DNA from: Bacteroidales bacterium UBA3844
GTDB lineage: Bacteria; Bacteroidota; Bacteroidia; Bacteroidales; Paludibacteraceae
Length of the DNA stretch: 38,909 nucleotides
Direction of reading: 5' to 3'
NCBI GenBank assembly: GCA_002392915.1
Contig: DGHQ01000016.1
Coordinates: forward strand, 17,224-56,132
Positions 16,207-24,326 of this stretch are shown here, in pieces. The first letter of the stretch is position 1, and each line of letters starts with the position of its first letter. The translations under genes were made by a program, and so were the position numbers. The notes under the pieces were generated by a model. It was given only the letters and a program-made list of their open reading frames with translations, made no database searches and was not told the DNA's origin.

Positions 16207-17523
16207 ATGATTGAATACCCACCGCATTCTCCAAAATTAGAAATGTCTATACAATTCCTTGCTCTTAACCAGAATAAGGAATTGTGGTCATTTGTGCGTG
16301 CTATAAACGAGGAATATTTGTATTGGAACAAGGTAAAATATAAAAAAAGTCCCGATGGTTGTAGTCCAGAGGAGTTGTGGTCGAGAGTAAAACTTGATAG
16401 ATTGCTACAAACTAAAGAGGTATCAGAATGGGAACAGTACAACATACATTTTGGTTTGACAAACAAAATGCAGAGTCTATGTCATGAGTTCGACTTGAAT
16501 TTCGGAGGAGTTTTAGGCAATGATTCTCTTTTGCAATCAGAAGACAAGCATAAATATCTGGTAAGTTCGTTGATGGAGGAAGCTATCGCTTCCAGCCAAA
16601 TGGAGGGTGCCTCTACAACTAGGAAGGTGGCTAAGGATATGCTGAGGAAAGGGTTGAAACCCAAGGACAAAGCACAACAGATGATCTTGAATAATTATAA
16701 TACAATTCGTTATATATCAGAAAACAAAGATCAGATTTTGACAGAAGAGGCTTTGCTTCATATCCATTCGCTCATGACTGAAAACACGCTAGATAATCCT
16801 TTGGATTGTGGACGATTCAGGGACAATGATGATGTGGTGGTAGTGGATGATACCAAAAGTGAAGTTGTACATACACCTCCGTCGCACACGGAAATACCAG
16901 TGTTTGTAAAAACGTTTTGTGACTATTTCAATGTTAAGGAGAGCGAGCTATTTGTGCATCCCATCATAAAAGGAATTATTCTACATTTTATGATAGCGTA
17001 TATGCATCCATTTGTTGATGGAAATGGAAGGACGGCGAGAGCGATATTCTATTGGTATATGCTTAAAGAGGGGTATTGGTTGATGGAATATATGTCTATT
17101 TCCAGAATCATCTATAAAAGAAAAAACGATTACGAAAAGGCGTATTTGTATGCTGAAGCGGATGGAAATGACATTGGATATTTCATTTTATATAACTTAA
17201 AGGTATTGAAGGAATCATTCGAGGATCTTCAGGTGTATCTAAAAAGAAAAAGTTCAGAAAGAAATGATGCAGACAAATTCTTGCGGATTGGCGGTATAAA
17301 CCAAAGACAAGCAGAGATATTGAGGTTGTATGTGGAAAATCCAGATAAGACATATTTTGTAAAGGATTTCCAAATACATTTCGGCATATCTGCAACAACT
17401 GCAAAGACAGATATAGTCGGACTAATTGAAAAGGGATATCTTAAGGAAATCGCATTAAACGATGTGAAGAAAGGATATACAAGGAGTGAGGATTTTAATA
17501 CAATTCTTTCCAATTCTTTATAA
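16207..17523 (+). CDS. Fic-domain protein with C-terminal winged helix
   Basis: A 438-residue protein lying between hsdM and hsdS. The Fic core carries HPFVDGNGRTAR (from residue 267), a full match to HPFx(D/E)GNGRxxR, so it should be an active AMP (or other NMP) transferase. Upstream, SSQMEG (129-134) fits the (S/T)xxxE(G/N) inhibitory helix, which marks it as a self-inhibited class II Fic protein. The C-terminus (about 360-430: NQRQAEILRLYVENPDKTYF, ISATTAKTDIVGLIEKGYL) is a winged helix, so it may also bind DNA. ATG 16207 is preferred; the in-frame TTG at 16171 lies inside the upstream palindrome. Fic genes are repeatedly seen inside type I RM operons; the target is unknown. Confidence 0.92.
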   Translation: MIEYPPHSPKLEMSIQFLALNQNKELWSFVRAINEEYLYWNKVKYKKSPDGCSPEELWSRVKLDRLLQTKEVSEWEQYNIHFGLTNKMQSLCHEFDLNFGGVLGNDSLLQSEDKHKYLVSSLMEEAIASSQMEGASTTRKVAKDMLRKGLKPKDKAQQMILNNYNTIRYISENKDQILTEEALLHIHSLMTENTLDNPLDCGRFRDNDDVVVVDDTKSEVVHTPPSHTEIPVFVKTFCDYFNVKESELFVHPIIKGIILHFMIAYMHPFVDGNGRTARAIFYWYMLKEGYWLMEYMSISRIIYKRKNDYEKAYLYAEADGNDIGYFILYNLKVLKESFEDLQVYLKRKSSERNDADKFLRIGGINQRQAEILRLYVENPDKTYFVKDFQIHFGISATTAKTDIVGLIEKGYLKEIALNDVKKGYTRSEDFNTILSNSL

Positions 17524-17536
17524 ATTGGAAAGAATT
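17501..17536. repeat. Inverted repeat at the fic 3' end / hsdS leader
   Basis: CAATTCTTTCCAATT (17501-17515) faces AATTGGAAAGAATT (17523-17536) around a 7-nt spacer. It overlaps the last fic codons and stop and lies 14 nt before hsdS. It is nearly the same sequence as 16156-16192, and the flanking bases (TATAAATTGG, then ATAAAG or GTAAAAG before TTTA) also match. Confidence 0.8.
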
Positions 17537-17550
17537 ATAAAGATTTATTA

Positions 17551-18708
17551 ATGACTAACAACAACTCTACATATAAGCGTCTGGGGGATTATATCCGTGA
17601 GATCAATGTGAGGAATAAAGATTTATCCGTCACAAAACTGATGGGAATCAATATTGACAAATATTTTATGCCATCAGTTGCTAATGTCATAGGCACAGAT
17701 ATGTCAAATTATAAGGTTGTGGCAAATGGACAATTTGCATGCAATCTCATGCATGTTGGCAGAGATGAGAAAATCCCAGTAGCACTGAATACAGAGGATC
17801 CAATCATTGTTTCTCCCGCATATTTTGTGTTTGAAGTATGCGATAATACTTTATTGCCTGAATATTTAGAATTGTCATTAAGAAATCCTGAATTTGACAG
17901 AAATGCATGGTTTCATACTGATGGAGATGTTCGTGGAGGAATGGATAAAGAGGGAATGAAAGATTTGCTAATTCCCGTTCCTCCCTTAGAAGAGCAACGC
18001 AGTATCGTCAGCAGATATAAAGCGATAGAGACCCGAATCGCCAACAACAAGCAGACGATAGCCAAGTTGGAAGAGGCGGCACAGGCATTATACAGAAAGA
18101 TGTTTGTGGATGATGTGGATGTGGAGAATCTGCCTGATGGGTGGAGAATGGGATGTTTGGGGGAGGTGTGCTCAAAGATTGGTAGTGGATCAACGCCTAA
18201 AGGTGGTAAAGATTCATATTTGACTGAAGGAATCAGTTTAATTAGAAGTATGAATGTATTTGATTTTCACTTTGAAAGAGAAGATTTAGCATATATTACA
18301 GAAAGTCAAGCAAAAGCACTAGACTCTGTAACTGTTCAAGAAAAAGATGTATTATTGAACATTACTGGAGCTTCTGTTGGACGTTGTTGTATGGTTCCAA
18401 CTGATATTTTGCCTGCAAGAGTAAATCAGCATGTTATGATAATTAGAGCGAATGAGATTAATTATCAGATTTTTTTGCTTTACCAAATAAATAGCGAAAG
18501 GACAAAAAGAAATTTGCTCTCTGCAAGTGAGTCTGGATCTACAAGAGAAGCATTAACAAAAGGAGAGGTTGAAATGCAAAAGATTTTGATACCATTAGAA
18601 TCAAAGATTGAAGCATTTTCTAAAATGGTAGAACCTTTAATCAAACATTCTCAAATTCTGAATATAGAGAATTTGAAAATGAATGTGATGTTAAACTTGA
18701 TAAACTAA
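17551..18708 (+). CDS. hsdS: Type I restriction-modification system, specificity subunit HsdS
   Basis: A 385-residue protein with two target-recognition domains. TRD1 covers about residues 1-150 and ends in DLLIPVPPLEEQRSIVSRYKAIETRI, the IPxPPLxEQ motif that opens the first conserved spacer helix. TRD2 begins around LPDGWRMGCLGEVCSKIGSGSTPKGG and ends at MQKILIPLESKIEAFSKMVEPL. Each half recognises one part of a bipartite target. The N-terminal half differs in style (MTNNNSTYKRLGDYIREIN), which suits domain exchange. The second half is more AT-rich than the first, which suggests TRD2 was replaced by recombination. Length is slightly short but both halves are complete. Confidence 0.95.
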   Translation: MTNNNSTYKRLGDYIREINVRNKDLSVTKLMGINIDKYFMPSVANVIGTDMSNYKVVANGQFACNLMHVGRDEKIPVALNTEDPIIVSPAYFVFEVCDNTLLPEYLELSLRNPEFDRNAWFHTDGDVRGGMDKEGMKDLLIPVPPLEEQRSIVSRYKAIETRIANNKQTIAKLEEAAQALYRKMFVDDVDVENLPDGWRMGCLGEVCSKIGSGSTPKGGKDSYLTEGISLIRSMNVFDFHFEREDLAYITESQAKALDSVTVQEKDVLLNITGASVGRCCMVPTDILPARVNQHVMIIRANEINYQIFLLYQINSERTKRNLLSASESGSTREALTKGEVEMQKILIPLESKIEAFSKMVEPLIKHSQILNIENLKMNVMLNLIN

Positions 18709-18711
18709 ATA

Positions 18712-19086
18712 ATGGCATCAAATAAAAAGAAAACAAAAGAAGAACAAAAAATTGTAGACAAATCTCCTCATTGTGTTAAATTAAAGGAAATATTTGACTT
18801 TATTAAAAACATTTGGGGAGTTGTAACTGTAATAGTTGGAATATTTGGAATTGGATATGCCACATCAAATTACAAATCTGAAATTGATAAAAAAAATGAA
18901 ATTTATGATTTGAATTTAGAGCATGCAAAGCAGTTGGAAAATCAATCAAAAGAATTCCAAAAACAAGCTCAAGAATTAGGAAAAATCATTGAATATCAAA
19001 AACAACAAATTTTTGATTTGCGACACGAAAAACAATTATTAGAAATTGAAATTAAAAAATTAGATGGAAAACAAAAAAAGAAATAA
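18712..19086 (+). CDS. Membrane-anchored coiled-coil protein
   Basis: Not recognised as a family. A 124-residue protein with a lysine-rich N-terminus, one membrane segment (IWGVVTVIVGIFGIGYA, about residues 40-56) and then about 65 residues of heptad-like coiled coil (LEHAKQLENQSKEFQKQ and following) ending in lysines. It starts 3 nt after hsdS, so it is transcribed with it, and overlaps the next gene by 23 nt. Composition is very AT-rich, unlike hsdM and hsdR, a sign of separate acquisition. It could anchor or multimerise a partner encoded next door. Confidence 0.7.
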   Translation: MASNKKKTKEEQKIVDKSPHCVKLKEIFDFIKNIWGVVTVIVGIFGIGYATSNYKSEIDKKNEIYDLNLEHAKQLENQSKEFQKQAQELGKIIEYQKQQIFDLRHEKQLLEIEIKKLDGKQKKK

Positions 19087-19642
19087 AGGACTTTATATAA
19101 TCTTATTGATAGGATTGATAGGATTATTGTTCAGTATGTTTTTTCTTAATTTTAATTATATAGATTCTTTAGAAAAGCAAGTGTCTGAACGAGATAGTAT
19201 AATAAAACGTATGAGTTTTCGAAATGCATTAGTAGAGAAATATTTTGATATAGAATACGATTCAATATCAAATGAAACATTATATAAATTAAAGAATCCT
19301 CAAGCAAAAACAATTATTAGATCTGAAAAAGAAATAATACAACAAAAGGAAATTGTTCATTACAAGGGAGACAAAGAAATAACTAGTGATCAACTTGTAA
19401 ATGAGTATAATAAAATGCTCAAACAATATTCTAATTTAGAGGATGATTATGAAGTTAAGAAAATAGCTTTAGAGCTAATAGAAAAAGCATATTCTATATC
19501 ATATATTCAAATTCCAGATTCTAATTGTATAAGGCTCGTGAATACAAATAGAGTAGATTCTGCATTAATGCTTTTACCATATTATAGAAGTAAATTAGAA
19601 AGCATTGATGGGAAAAAATGGAAAGTTATAATTGAGCAATAG
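19064..19642 (+). CDS. Membrane protein with extracytoplasmic coiled coil
   Basis: Not recognised as a family. A 192-residue protein with a short lysine-rich N-terminus and one strong membrane segment (LYIILLIGLIGLLFSMFFLNF, about 10-30), followed by a coiled coil (IDSLEKQVSERDSIIKRM) and a helical, charged C-terminal region. The N-terminal segment can be a signal anchor. It overlaps the previous membrane/coiled-coil gene by 23 nt, suggesting translational coupling and perhaps a heteromeric pair. Very AT-rich like its neighbours. It may be a non-defence passenger; the context (between hsdS and a GHKL-nuclease gene) suggests accessory cargo. Confidence 0.65.
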   Translation: MENKKRNKGLYIILLIGLIGLLFSMFFLNFNYIDSLEKQVSERDSIIKRMSFRNALVEKYFDIEYDSISNETLYKLKNPQAKTIIRSEKEIIQQKEIVHYKGDKEITSDQLVNEYNKMLKQYSNLEDDYEVKKIALELIEKAYSISYIQIPDSNCIRLVNTNRVDSALMLLPYYRSKLESIDGKKWKVIIEQ

Positions 19643-19673
19643 CAAAATATGAAAATCAACTAATTATAACAAG

Positions 19674-19793
19674 ATGAATAGACTCGTTCCATGCGAAGTG
19701 TCTGATTTAACAAAACGAACCCAAAGAGAACAAAAAATTAAAATAAATGCTATCCCTGCTTATGGCATGGATGGAAAAAATAAAGAAATATGA
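19674..19793 (+). CDS. 39-residue ORF coupled to the GHKL-nuclease gene
   Basis: An open frame of 39 codons (MNRLVPCEVSDLTKRTQREQ and onward). Its stop TGA overlaps the next gene's ATG as ATGA (19790-19793), the arrangement typical of translational coupling. It has AAGATG at the start but no clear ribosome site. No family recognised. It could be a small regulatory or antitoxin-like partner, or the stub of a truncated gene. Supported mainly by the exact overlap. Confidence 0.4.
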   Translation: MNRLVPCEVSDLTKRTQREQKIKINAIPAYGMDGKNKEI

Positions 19794-21817
19794 GTATTCA
19801 AACAAGTTTAAAAGGACGTTTACGAAATACAAATTTGCCCAAAAAGGATGTTCTATTACCTTTATTTGAAGCTGTTGTAAATTCTATTCATTCTATTGAT
19901 GAGAGAATAGAAAAACAAAAAGATATTAATTTAGAGAATACATATATTAAAATTCGTGTAATACGATCTTCCCAGTTAACTATAGATGGTAGTAAGTCAG
20001 AAATATGTGGATTTTCAATAACCGATAATGGTATAGGATTTAATGAAGAAAATTATAACTCCTTTCAAACACTTGATTCTGACTATAAGATTAGCAAGGG
20101 GTGTAAAGGAGTTGGACGTTTACTATGGTTAAAAGCTTTCCGTTCAGTTTCTGTAGAAAGTATTTATTTGAAAAATGAAGACTTATATAGCAAGAGAGAT
20201 TTTTCGTTTAATGCCGAAAATGGCTTGTATGATGAAAAACTTTATTCTTCACAAAAATCTATTGTTGAAACAACAATAAGTCTAAATGATGCACTTAATG
20301 AGTATAAGAGCAATATTCCCCAACAGATAAAAAAAATTGGCCAACAATTGTTGGAACATTGTTTATGGTACTTCTTAAGAGACGGTAGTGCTCCAATAAT
20401 AACAATTGAAGATGGAAAAGAAATTGTAAACGTCAATTCTGAATATGATTCATATATGTTTAATGAATCAAAATCAGAAACTTTAGAAATAAAAAATAAA
20501 GTGTTTGAAATCACTCATGTTAAGTTTAAAATTAATTCAAATTCTTCTAATACAATCTCATATTGTGCTGCTAATAGATTGGTTAAATCTGAATCTATAA
20601 AATTACCTGGATTATTTGGAACACTAAACGATGATAATGGCGATTTTTTTTATATGTGTTTTGTGTGTTCACAATATTTAACAGAAAATGTTAATACAGA
20701 ACGTTTGGATTTCAATATCGCTCAAAATGACAATGGTTTGTTTTCAGATACAGATATAACTTTTGATGAAATCAGGAAAGTTGTAATTTCAAAAATAAGT
20801 GCTTATTTGGATCCATATCTTACTAATAACAAAGTATTAGGCAAAAAAAGAATCGAGGACTTTGTTGATAAATCTGCTCCTAAATATAAATCAATATTGA
20901 ATCATATTTCTGAGGAAAATAAAATTGTTGATCCTTCAATTAGTGATAAGAATCTTGAGTTGTATTTACACAAACAGCAGACAGCTTTCGAAGAAAGTCT
21001 TTTGTCGGAAGGCCACGAATTAATGAAGCCATCTATTATGGATGATGAAGTTTCGTATAATGAAAAATTGAATAATTATTTGTCGAAAGTTATTGATTTA
21101 AAAAAATCAGATTTAGCGAACTATGTTGCACATCGTAAAGTCATTATTGATTTACTGGAAAAGGCTATTGAAAAGCAATCTAATGGGAAATATGTAAAAG
21201 AAGATGTAATTCATAAGTTAATTATGCCTATGATCCAAACAAGTCATACTGTTTCTTTGGATGATTGTAATCTATGGCTTTTAGATGAAAGATTAGCATT
21301 TCATAATTATTTAGCATCAGATACCGCAATTAGTTCAATGGGTATCACAGATAGCGAATCTACTAAGGAACCAGATTTATTGGCTTTAAATATATATGAC
21401 AATCCTTTGTTAGTAAATGAAGGGACGAAACTACCTTTAGCATCAATTACAGTTGTTGAGTTTAAGAGACCTATGAGAAGTGATGTTGGAGGAGAAGGAG
21501 AAGATAAAAATCCAATTGAACAAGCTTTAGGTTATTTAGAAAAGATAAGAAAAGGTAAAGTAAAGACATCAAATGGAAGATCAATACCTGAATCTCAATC
21601 TGTCCCTGGATATTGTTATGTATTGTGTGACTTAAATGATAAAATGATTGAACGATGTAAAATGTTTTCTTTGACAGAAACATATGATAAAATGGGATAT
21701 TTTGGATTTAATCAAAACTATAATGCTTATATCGAAGTATTTTCTTTCGATAGATTGCTAAATTCGGCAAAAGAAAGAAATAGAGCATTTTTTGATAAAT
21801 TGGGATTGCCAACATAA
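19790..21817 (+). CDS. GHKL (HSP90-like) ATPase fused to a PD-(D/E)XK-type nuclease domain
   Basis: A 675-residue protein. The N-terminal ATPase of the GHKL superfamily shows the N box (LFEAVVNSIHS, Glu27 and Asn31), the G1 box ITDNGIGF (Asp79, Gly81, Gly83) and a G2-like glycine loop SKGCKGVGRL (102-111). The middle is long, helical and without a recognised fold. The C-terminal part has EPDLLAL (about 525-531) and SITVVEFKRPM (about 551-561), the Asp...Glu-x-Lys core of PD-(D/E)XK nucleases, then NPIEQALGYL with the usual conserved glutamine. Such fusions are seen among defence-associated genes, so an ATP-gated DNA-cutting role is inferred; MutL, topoisomerase and histidine-kinase readings are rejected because their other domains are missing. 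Very AT-rich. Confidence 0.8.
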   Translation: MSIQTSLKGRLRNTNLPKKDVLLPLFEAVVNSIHSIDERIEKQKDINLENTYIKIRVIRSSQLTIDGSKSEICGFSITDNGIGFNEENYNSFQTLDSDYKISKGCKGVGRLLWLKAFRSVSVESIYLKNEDLYSKRDFSFNAENGLYDEKLYSSQKSIVETTISLNDALNEYKSNIPQQIKKIGQQLLEHCLWYFLRDGSAPIITIEDGKEIVNVNSEYDSYMFNESKSETLEIKNKVFEITHVKFKINSNSSNTISYCAANRLVKSESIKLPGLFGTLNDDNGDFFYMCFVCSQYLTENVNTERLDFNIAQNDNGLFSDTDITFDEIRKVVISKISAYLDPYLTNNKVLGKKRIEDFVDKSAPKYKSILNHISEENKIVDPSISDKNLELYLHKQQTAFEESLLSEGHELMKPSIMDDEVSYNEKLNNYLSKVIDLKKSDLANYVAHRKVIIDLLEKAIEKQSNGKYVKEDVIHKLIMPMIQTSHTVSLDDCNLWLLDERLAFHNYLASDTAISSMGITDSESTKEPDLLALNIYDNPLLVNEGTKLPLASITVVEFKRPMRSDVGGEGEDKNPIEQALGYLEKIRKGKVKTSNGRSIPESQSVPGYCYVLCDLNDKMIERCKMFSLTETYDKMGYFGFNQNYNAYIEVFSFDRLLNSAKERNRAFFDKLGLPT

Positions 21818-21901
21818 TATTTCCAATACGTTGAAGGAATTAAAAAAAATGAATTCAAAGGGGAAATGATGGATAAAATTATATTTCTACGCAAAAATTG
21901 C

Positions 21902-21909
21902 TAATTTTG
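21902..21909 (+). promoter_or_regulatory. -7 box of the AAA ATPase gene
   Basis: TAATTTTG at 21902-21909, 21 nt before the ATG at 21930. Suggests the ATPase/partner pair is an independent unit. Confidence 0.5.
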
Positions 21910-21929
21910 TAAAAACTAATTGATTGAAG

Positions 21930-23063
21930 ATGGACAAACTAAATGTTTCTAATTTTGGACCGATAAAGGAAGCTAATGTTGCTTTCGGTGATCTGACTTT
22001 TATTGTTGGACCACAAGCGACAGGAAAAAGCTTGTTTCTTGAATTGTTCAAATTGATTGTCGACAAAAATAACATCGTATCTACCTTGAAGAAGAACAAT
22101 TTGGTTATCAAGGATAGAAATGATTTGATCGATTGCTATTTTGGAAAAGGGTTGTCGTCTTTATTCAACAGCAATACAAAGGCCATATTCAACAAAAAGG
22201 ATTTTGACATCGATTCTTTAATTGATTTGAACAGATCAGCAGAAGAAAAAATATTCTATATCCCCGCACAACGAATCATGAGTTTTGATGATGGCTCGCC
22301 CAAAGGATTCATAAATTTTAATTTATCCACTCCATATATTCTCCGATCTTTTAGCGAAAATCTGCGTCTTTTTATTCAGGATATGCCTTTTGATATTTTC
22401 TTTAGCATTGATCGCTATAAGAATTTTGGTGGAAAAAACAATGTTTTACATTCAATCTTCAATGAAGCCGACATTGAGCTTCATCTAAATAATTTCAAGC
22501 GAGAACTGAAATTGAAAGTTGGAGACATGAGCATCCCATTTATGGCATGGAGTGCCGGACAGAAGGAATTTATGCCACTGTTTCTTGCTTTCTATAGTTT
22601 GATTGCTCCGACTAATTTGATTAAAAGACCGGATTATAAATGGGTGATTGTAGAAGAGCCAGAGATGGGACTACATCCCAAAGCCATTGAATCGGTATTG
22701 TTGGAAATAATTGATTTGATGAATAGAGGTTATAAGATTGTCGTTTCTACTCATTCATCCACATTCTTGGATTTTGCATGGACAGTCAACTGCATAAAGA
22801 AAAATGATGACGATACATTCAGAAAGGCTATGTGCGAGCTGTTTGGATATGAGCCTGACTCTGCAATAGATTTATTCGACAACATAAAGAAGAAATCCAT
22901 AAAAACATACTTCTCAGCAAAATCAAATGCCGACGGTGTGGTGTTCACCGACATATCGTCTCTTGACGCTAGCAATGATAACATCGACATTTCCGAATGG
23001 GGCGGATTGTCTTCGTTTGCTGGTAGAGCATCAGATGTTGTAAGTAAATATATTGTTGGTTGA
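21930..23063 (+). CDS. AAA family ATPase (ABC/SMC-type head, OLD-like)
   Basis: A 377-residue ATPase. Walker A is GPQATGKS (residues 27-34), the ABC-type signature is SAGQKEF (about 208-214), Walker B is VIVEEPEMGLHP (about 239-250) and the switch histidine is in VSTHSS (about 271-276). This is the layout of AAA_15/AAA_21 ATPases found in OLD, Septu, retron and similar defence modules. There is no TOPRIM domain at the C-terminus, so it is not a full OLD nuclease; the effector would have to be another protein. The start is ATG 21930; the TTG six bases earlier is less likely. The partner gene begins 2 nt after its stop. Confidence 0.88.
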   Translation: MDKLNVSNFGPIKEANVAFGDLTFIVGPQATGKSLFLELFKLIVDKNNIVSTLKKNNLVIKDRNDLIDCYFGKGLSSLFNSNTKAIFNKKDFDIDSLIDLNRSAEEKIFYIPAQRIMSFDDGSPKGFINFNLSTPYILRSFSENLRLFIQDMPFDIFFSIDRYKNFGGKNNVLHSIFNEADIELHLNNFKRELKLKVGDMSIPFMAWSAGQKEFMPLFLAFYSLIAPTNLIKRPDYKWVIVEEPEMGLHPKAIESVLLEIIDLMNRGYKIVVSTHSSTFLDFAWTVNCIKKNDDDTFRKAMCELFGYEPDSAIDLFDNIKKKSIKTYFSAKSNADGVVFTDISSLDASNDNIDISEWGGLSSFAGRASDVVSKYIVG

Positions 23064-23065
23064 TC

Positions 23066-23521
23066 ATGGCGGACAATGCATTCAAAGAGGCTGTAGAAAA
23101 TACGCCAGACATCAAAGATCATTATTGCCCTGGACTACAAGCTGTTAAGGGTAGCGAAAGAAAAATGATATCCCCAGAAGACACGAAAAAGCTTTCTGGA
23201 AGTGTAGATATTGATAATGCATTGAAAGCAGATAATCCAAATGAAGCAAGATGGGATTACACGATTGGATATGAAGGCAAAGCATATTTTGTTGAGGTTC
23301 ATCCTGCAAATACAAGTGAGGTAGACACCGTAATAAAAAAGGTAGAATGGTTAAAAGATTGGCTTAATAAAAAAGCATCAAAATTAAAAAGTATAAGACA
23401 AACACCATATTATTGGATTCCATCCGGTAGATATTCAATATCGAAAAGATCTCCACAATATAAGGAGCTGTCTCAAAAAGGAATTAGAATCCAGAGTAAA
23501 TTAGAATTACCACCAAAATAA
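23066..23521 (+). CDS. Small partner of the AAA ATPase, possible nuclease-like fold
   Basis: A 151-residue protein translated directly after the ATPase. The centre reads ARWDYTIGYEGKAYFVEVHPA followed by a helix (TVIKKVEWLKDWLNKKASKL): an Asp in one strand and Glu-x-His in the next, reminiscent of a degenerate PD-(D/E)XK core but not a standard match. The rest is basic and has no membrane segment. Gene pairs of an ABC-type ATPase with a small nuclease are established in Septu-type and retron-associated systems; this protein has no visible HNH motif, so the analogy is of layout only. Real gene with good confidence; nuclease assignment is tentative. Confidence 0.7.
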   Translation: MADNAFKEAVENTPDIKDHYCPGLQAVKGSERKMISPEDTKKLSGSVDIDNALKADNPNEARWDYTIGYEGKAYFVEVHPANTSEVDTVIKKVEWLKDWLNKKASKLKSIRQTPYYWIPSGRYSISKRSPQYKELSQKGIRIQSKLELPPK

Positions 23522-23663
23522 CAAGAATTAAATTTGGCGAAAGAATCAATTGATAAGAATTCCAATACATTGAAGGAGATTAAGAAATCGAATTCAAAGG
23601 GGAAATGATGGATTTGTTACGCATTGTAGAGACGTTGCGCGCAACGTCTCTACGGAACGGGGC

Positions 23664-23693
23664 GGAATTAATCCCATCGATGGTAATAATTCC
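23664..23693. repeat. Second, 30-nt palindrome following the REP
   Basis: GGAATTA (23664-23670) pairs with TAATTCC (23687-23693), enclosing the perfect CCATCGATGG. Copies follow the palindromes at 24250 and 24578, and a diverged copy follows 23966. It precedes the leader CAACGTAACAGACAAATTAT of each unit. Probably an end or recognition structure of the unit. Confidence 0.7.
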
Positions 23694-23733
23694 AACGTAA
23701 CAGACAGATTATTAAATAACAATACAAAAAAAT

Positions 23734-23979
23734 ATGGATAAATTTCAAAACAGATTTCGTATTACATCTGCACGTGCATATTGGCATGATTATAATGGCG
23801 GCATTTATTTCATAACAATTTGTACAAAAAATCGTGAACATTATTTTGGCGAAATTGCGCATTGTTGTAGAGACGTTGCGCGCAACGTCTGTTGTAGAAT
23901 CGTTGCGCATTGTTTTAGAATCGGCGTGCATTGCAGGTGTAGAGACGTTGCGCACAACGTCTCTACGGTGGCGGAATAA
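23734..23979 (+). pseudogene. Truncated RAYT 5' copy, unit 1
   Basis: An 81-codon frame starting MDKFQNRFRITSARAYWHDY and matching the intact RAYT through GEIAHCC (about residue 45). It then continues only in palindrome-derived codons (RDVARNVC, RDVAHNVST) to a stop. No HxH motif, no catalytic tyrosine: cannot be an active transposase. Confidence 0.85.
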
Positions 23980-24041
23980 AATCCAACGATGATGATAATT
24001 CCAACGTAACAGACAAATTATTAATAACAATACAAAAAAAC

Positions 24042-24293
24042 ATGGATAAATTTCAAAACAAATATCGCATTCCGTCAGCACGTGCCAATTGGCATGATTA
24101 TAATGGCGGCATTTATTTCATAACAATTTGTACAAAAAATCGTGAACATTATTTTGGGGAAATTGCGCATTATTGTAGAGACGTTGCGCGCAACGTCTGT
24201 TGTAGAATCGTTGCGCGCAGGTGTAGAGACGTTGCGCGCAACGTCTCTACGGGGGCGGAATTAATCCCATCGATGGTAATAATTCCAACGTAA
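24042..24293 (+). pseudogene. Truncated RAYT 5' copy, unit 2
   Basis: An 83-codon frame, MDKFQNKYRIPSARANWHDY at the start, intact RAYT similarity to GEIAH, then palindrome-encoded RDVARNV repeats and a tail read from the second palindrome (AELIPSMVIIPT). Catalytic parts absent. Confidence 0.85.
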
Positions 24294-24326
24294 CAGACAA
24301 ATTATTAAATAACAATACAAAAAAAC

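Noticed and set aside
19790..21817. MutL, topoisomerase VI/gyrase B or sensor histidine kinase because of the GHKL motifs
   Set aside because: No transducer domain, no histidine phosphoacceptor helix and no MutL C-terminal domain; the C-terminus instead carries an E-x-K nuclease core.
21930..23063. OLD-family nuclease or RecF
   Set aside because: The protein ends shortly after the switch histidine and has no TOPRIM domain; RecF context genes are absent.
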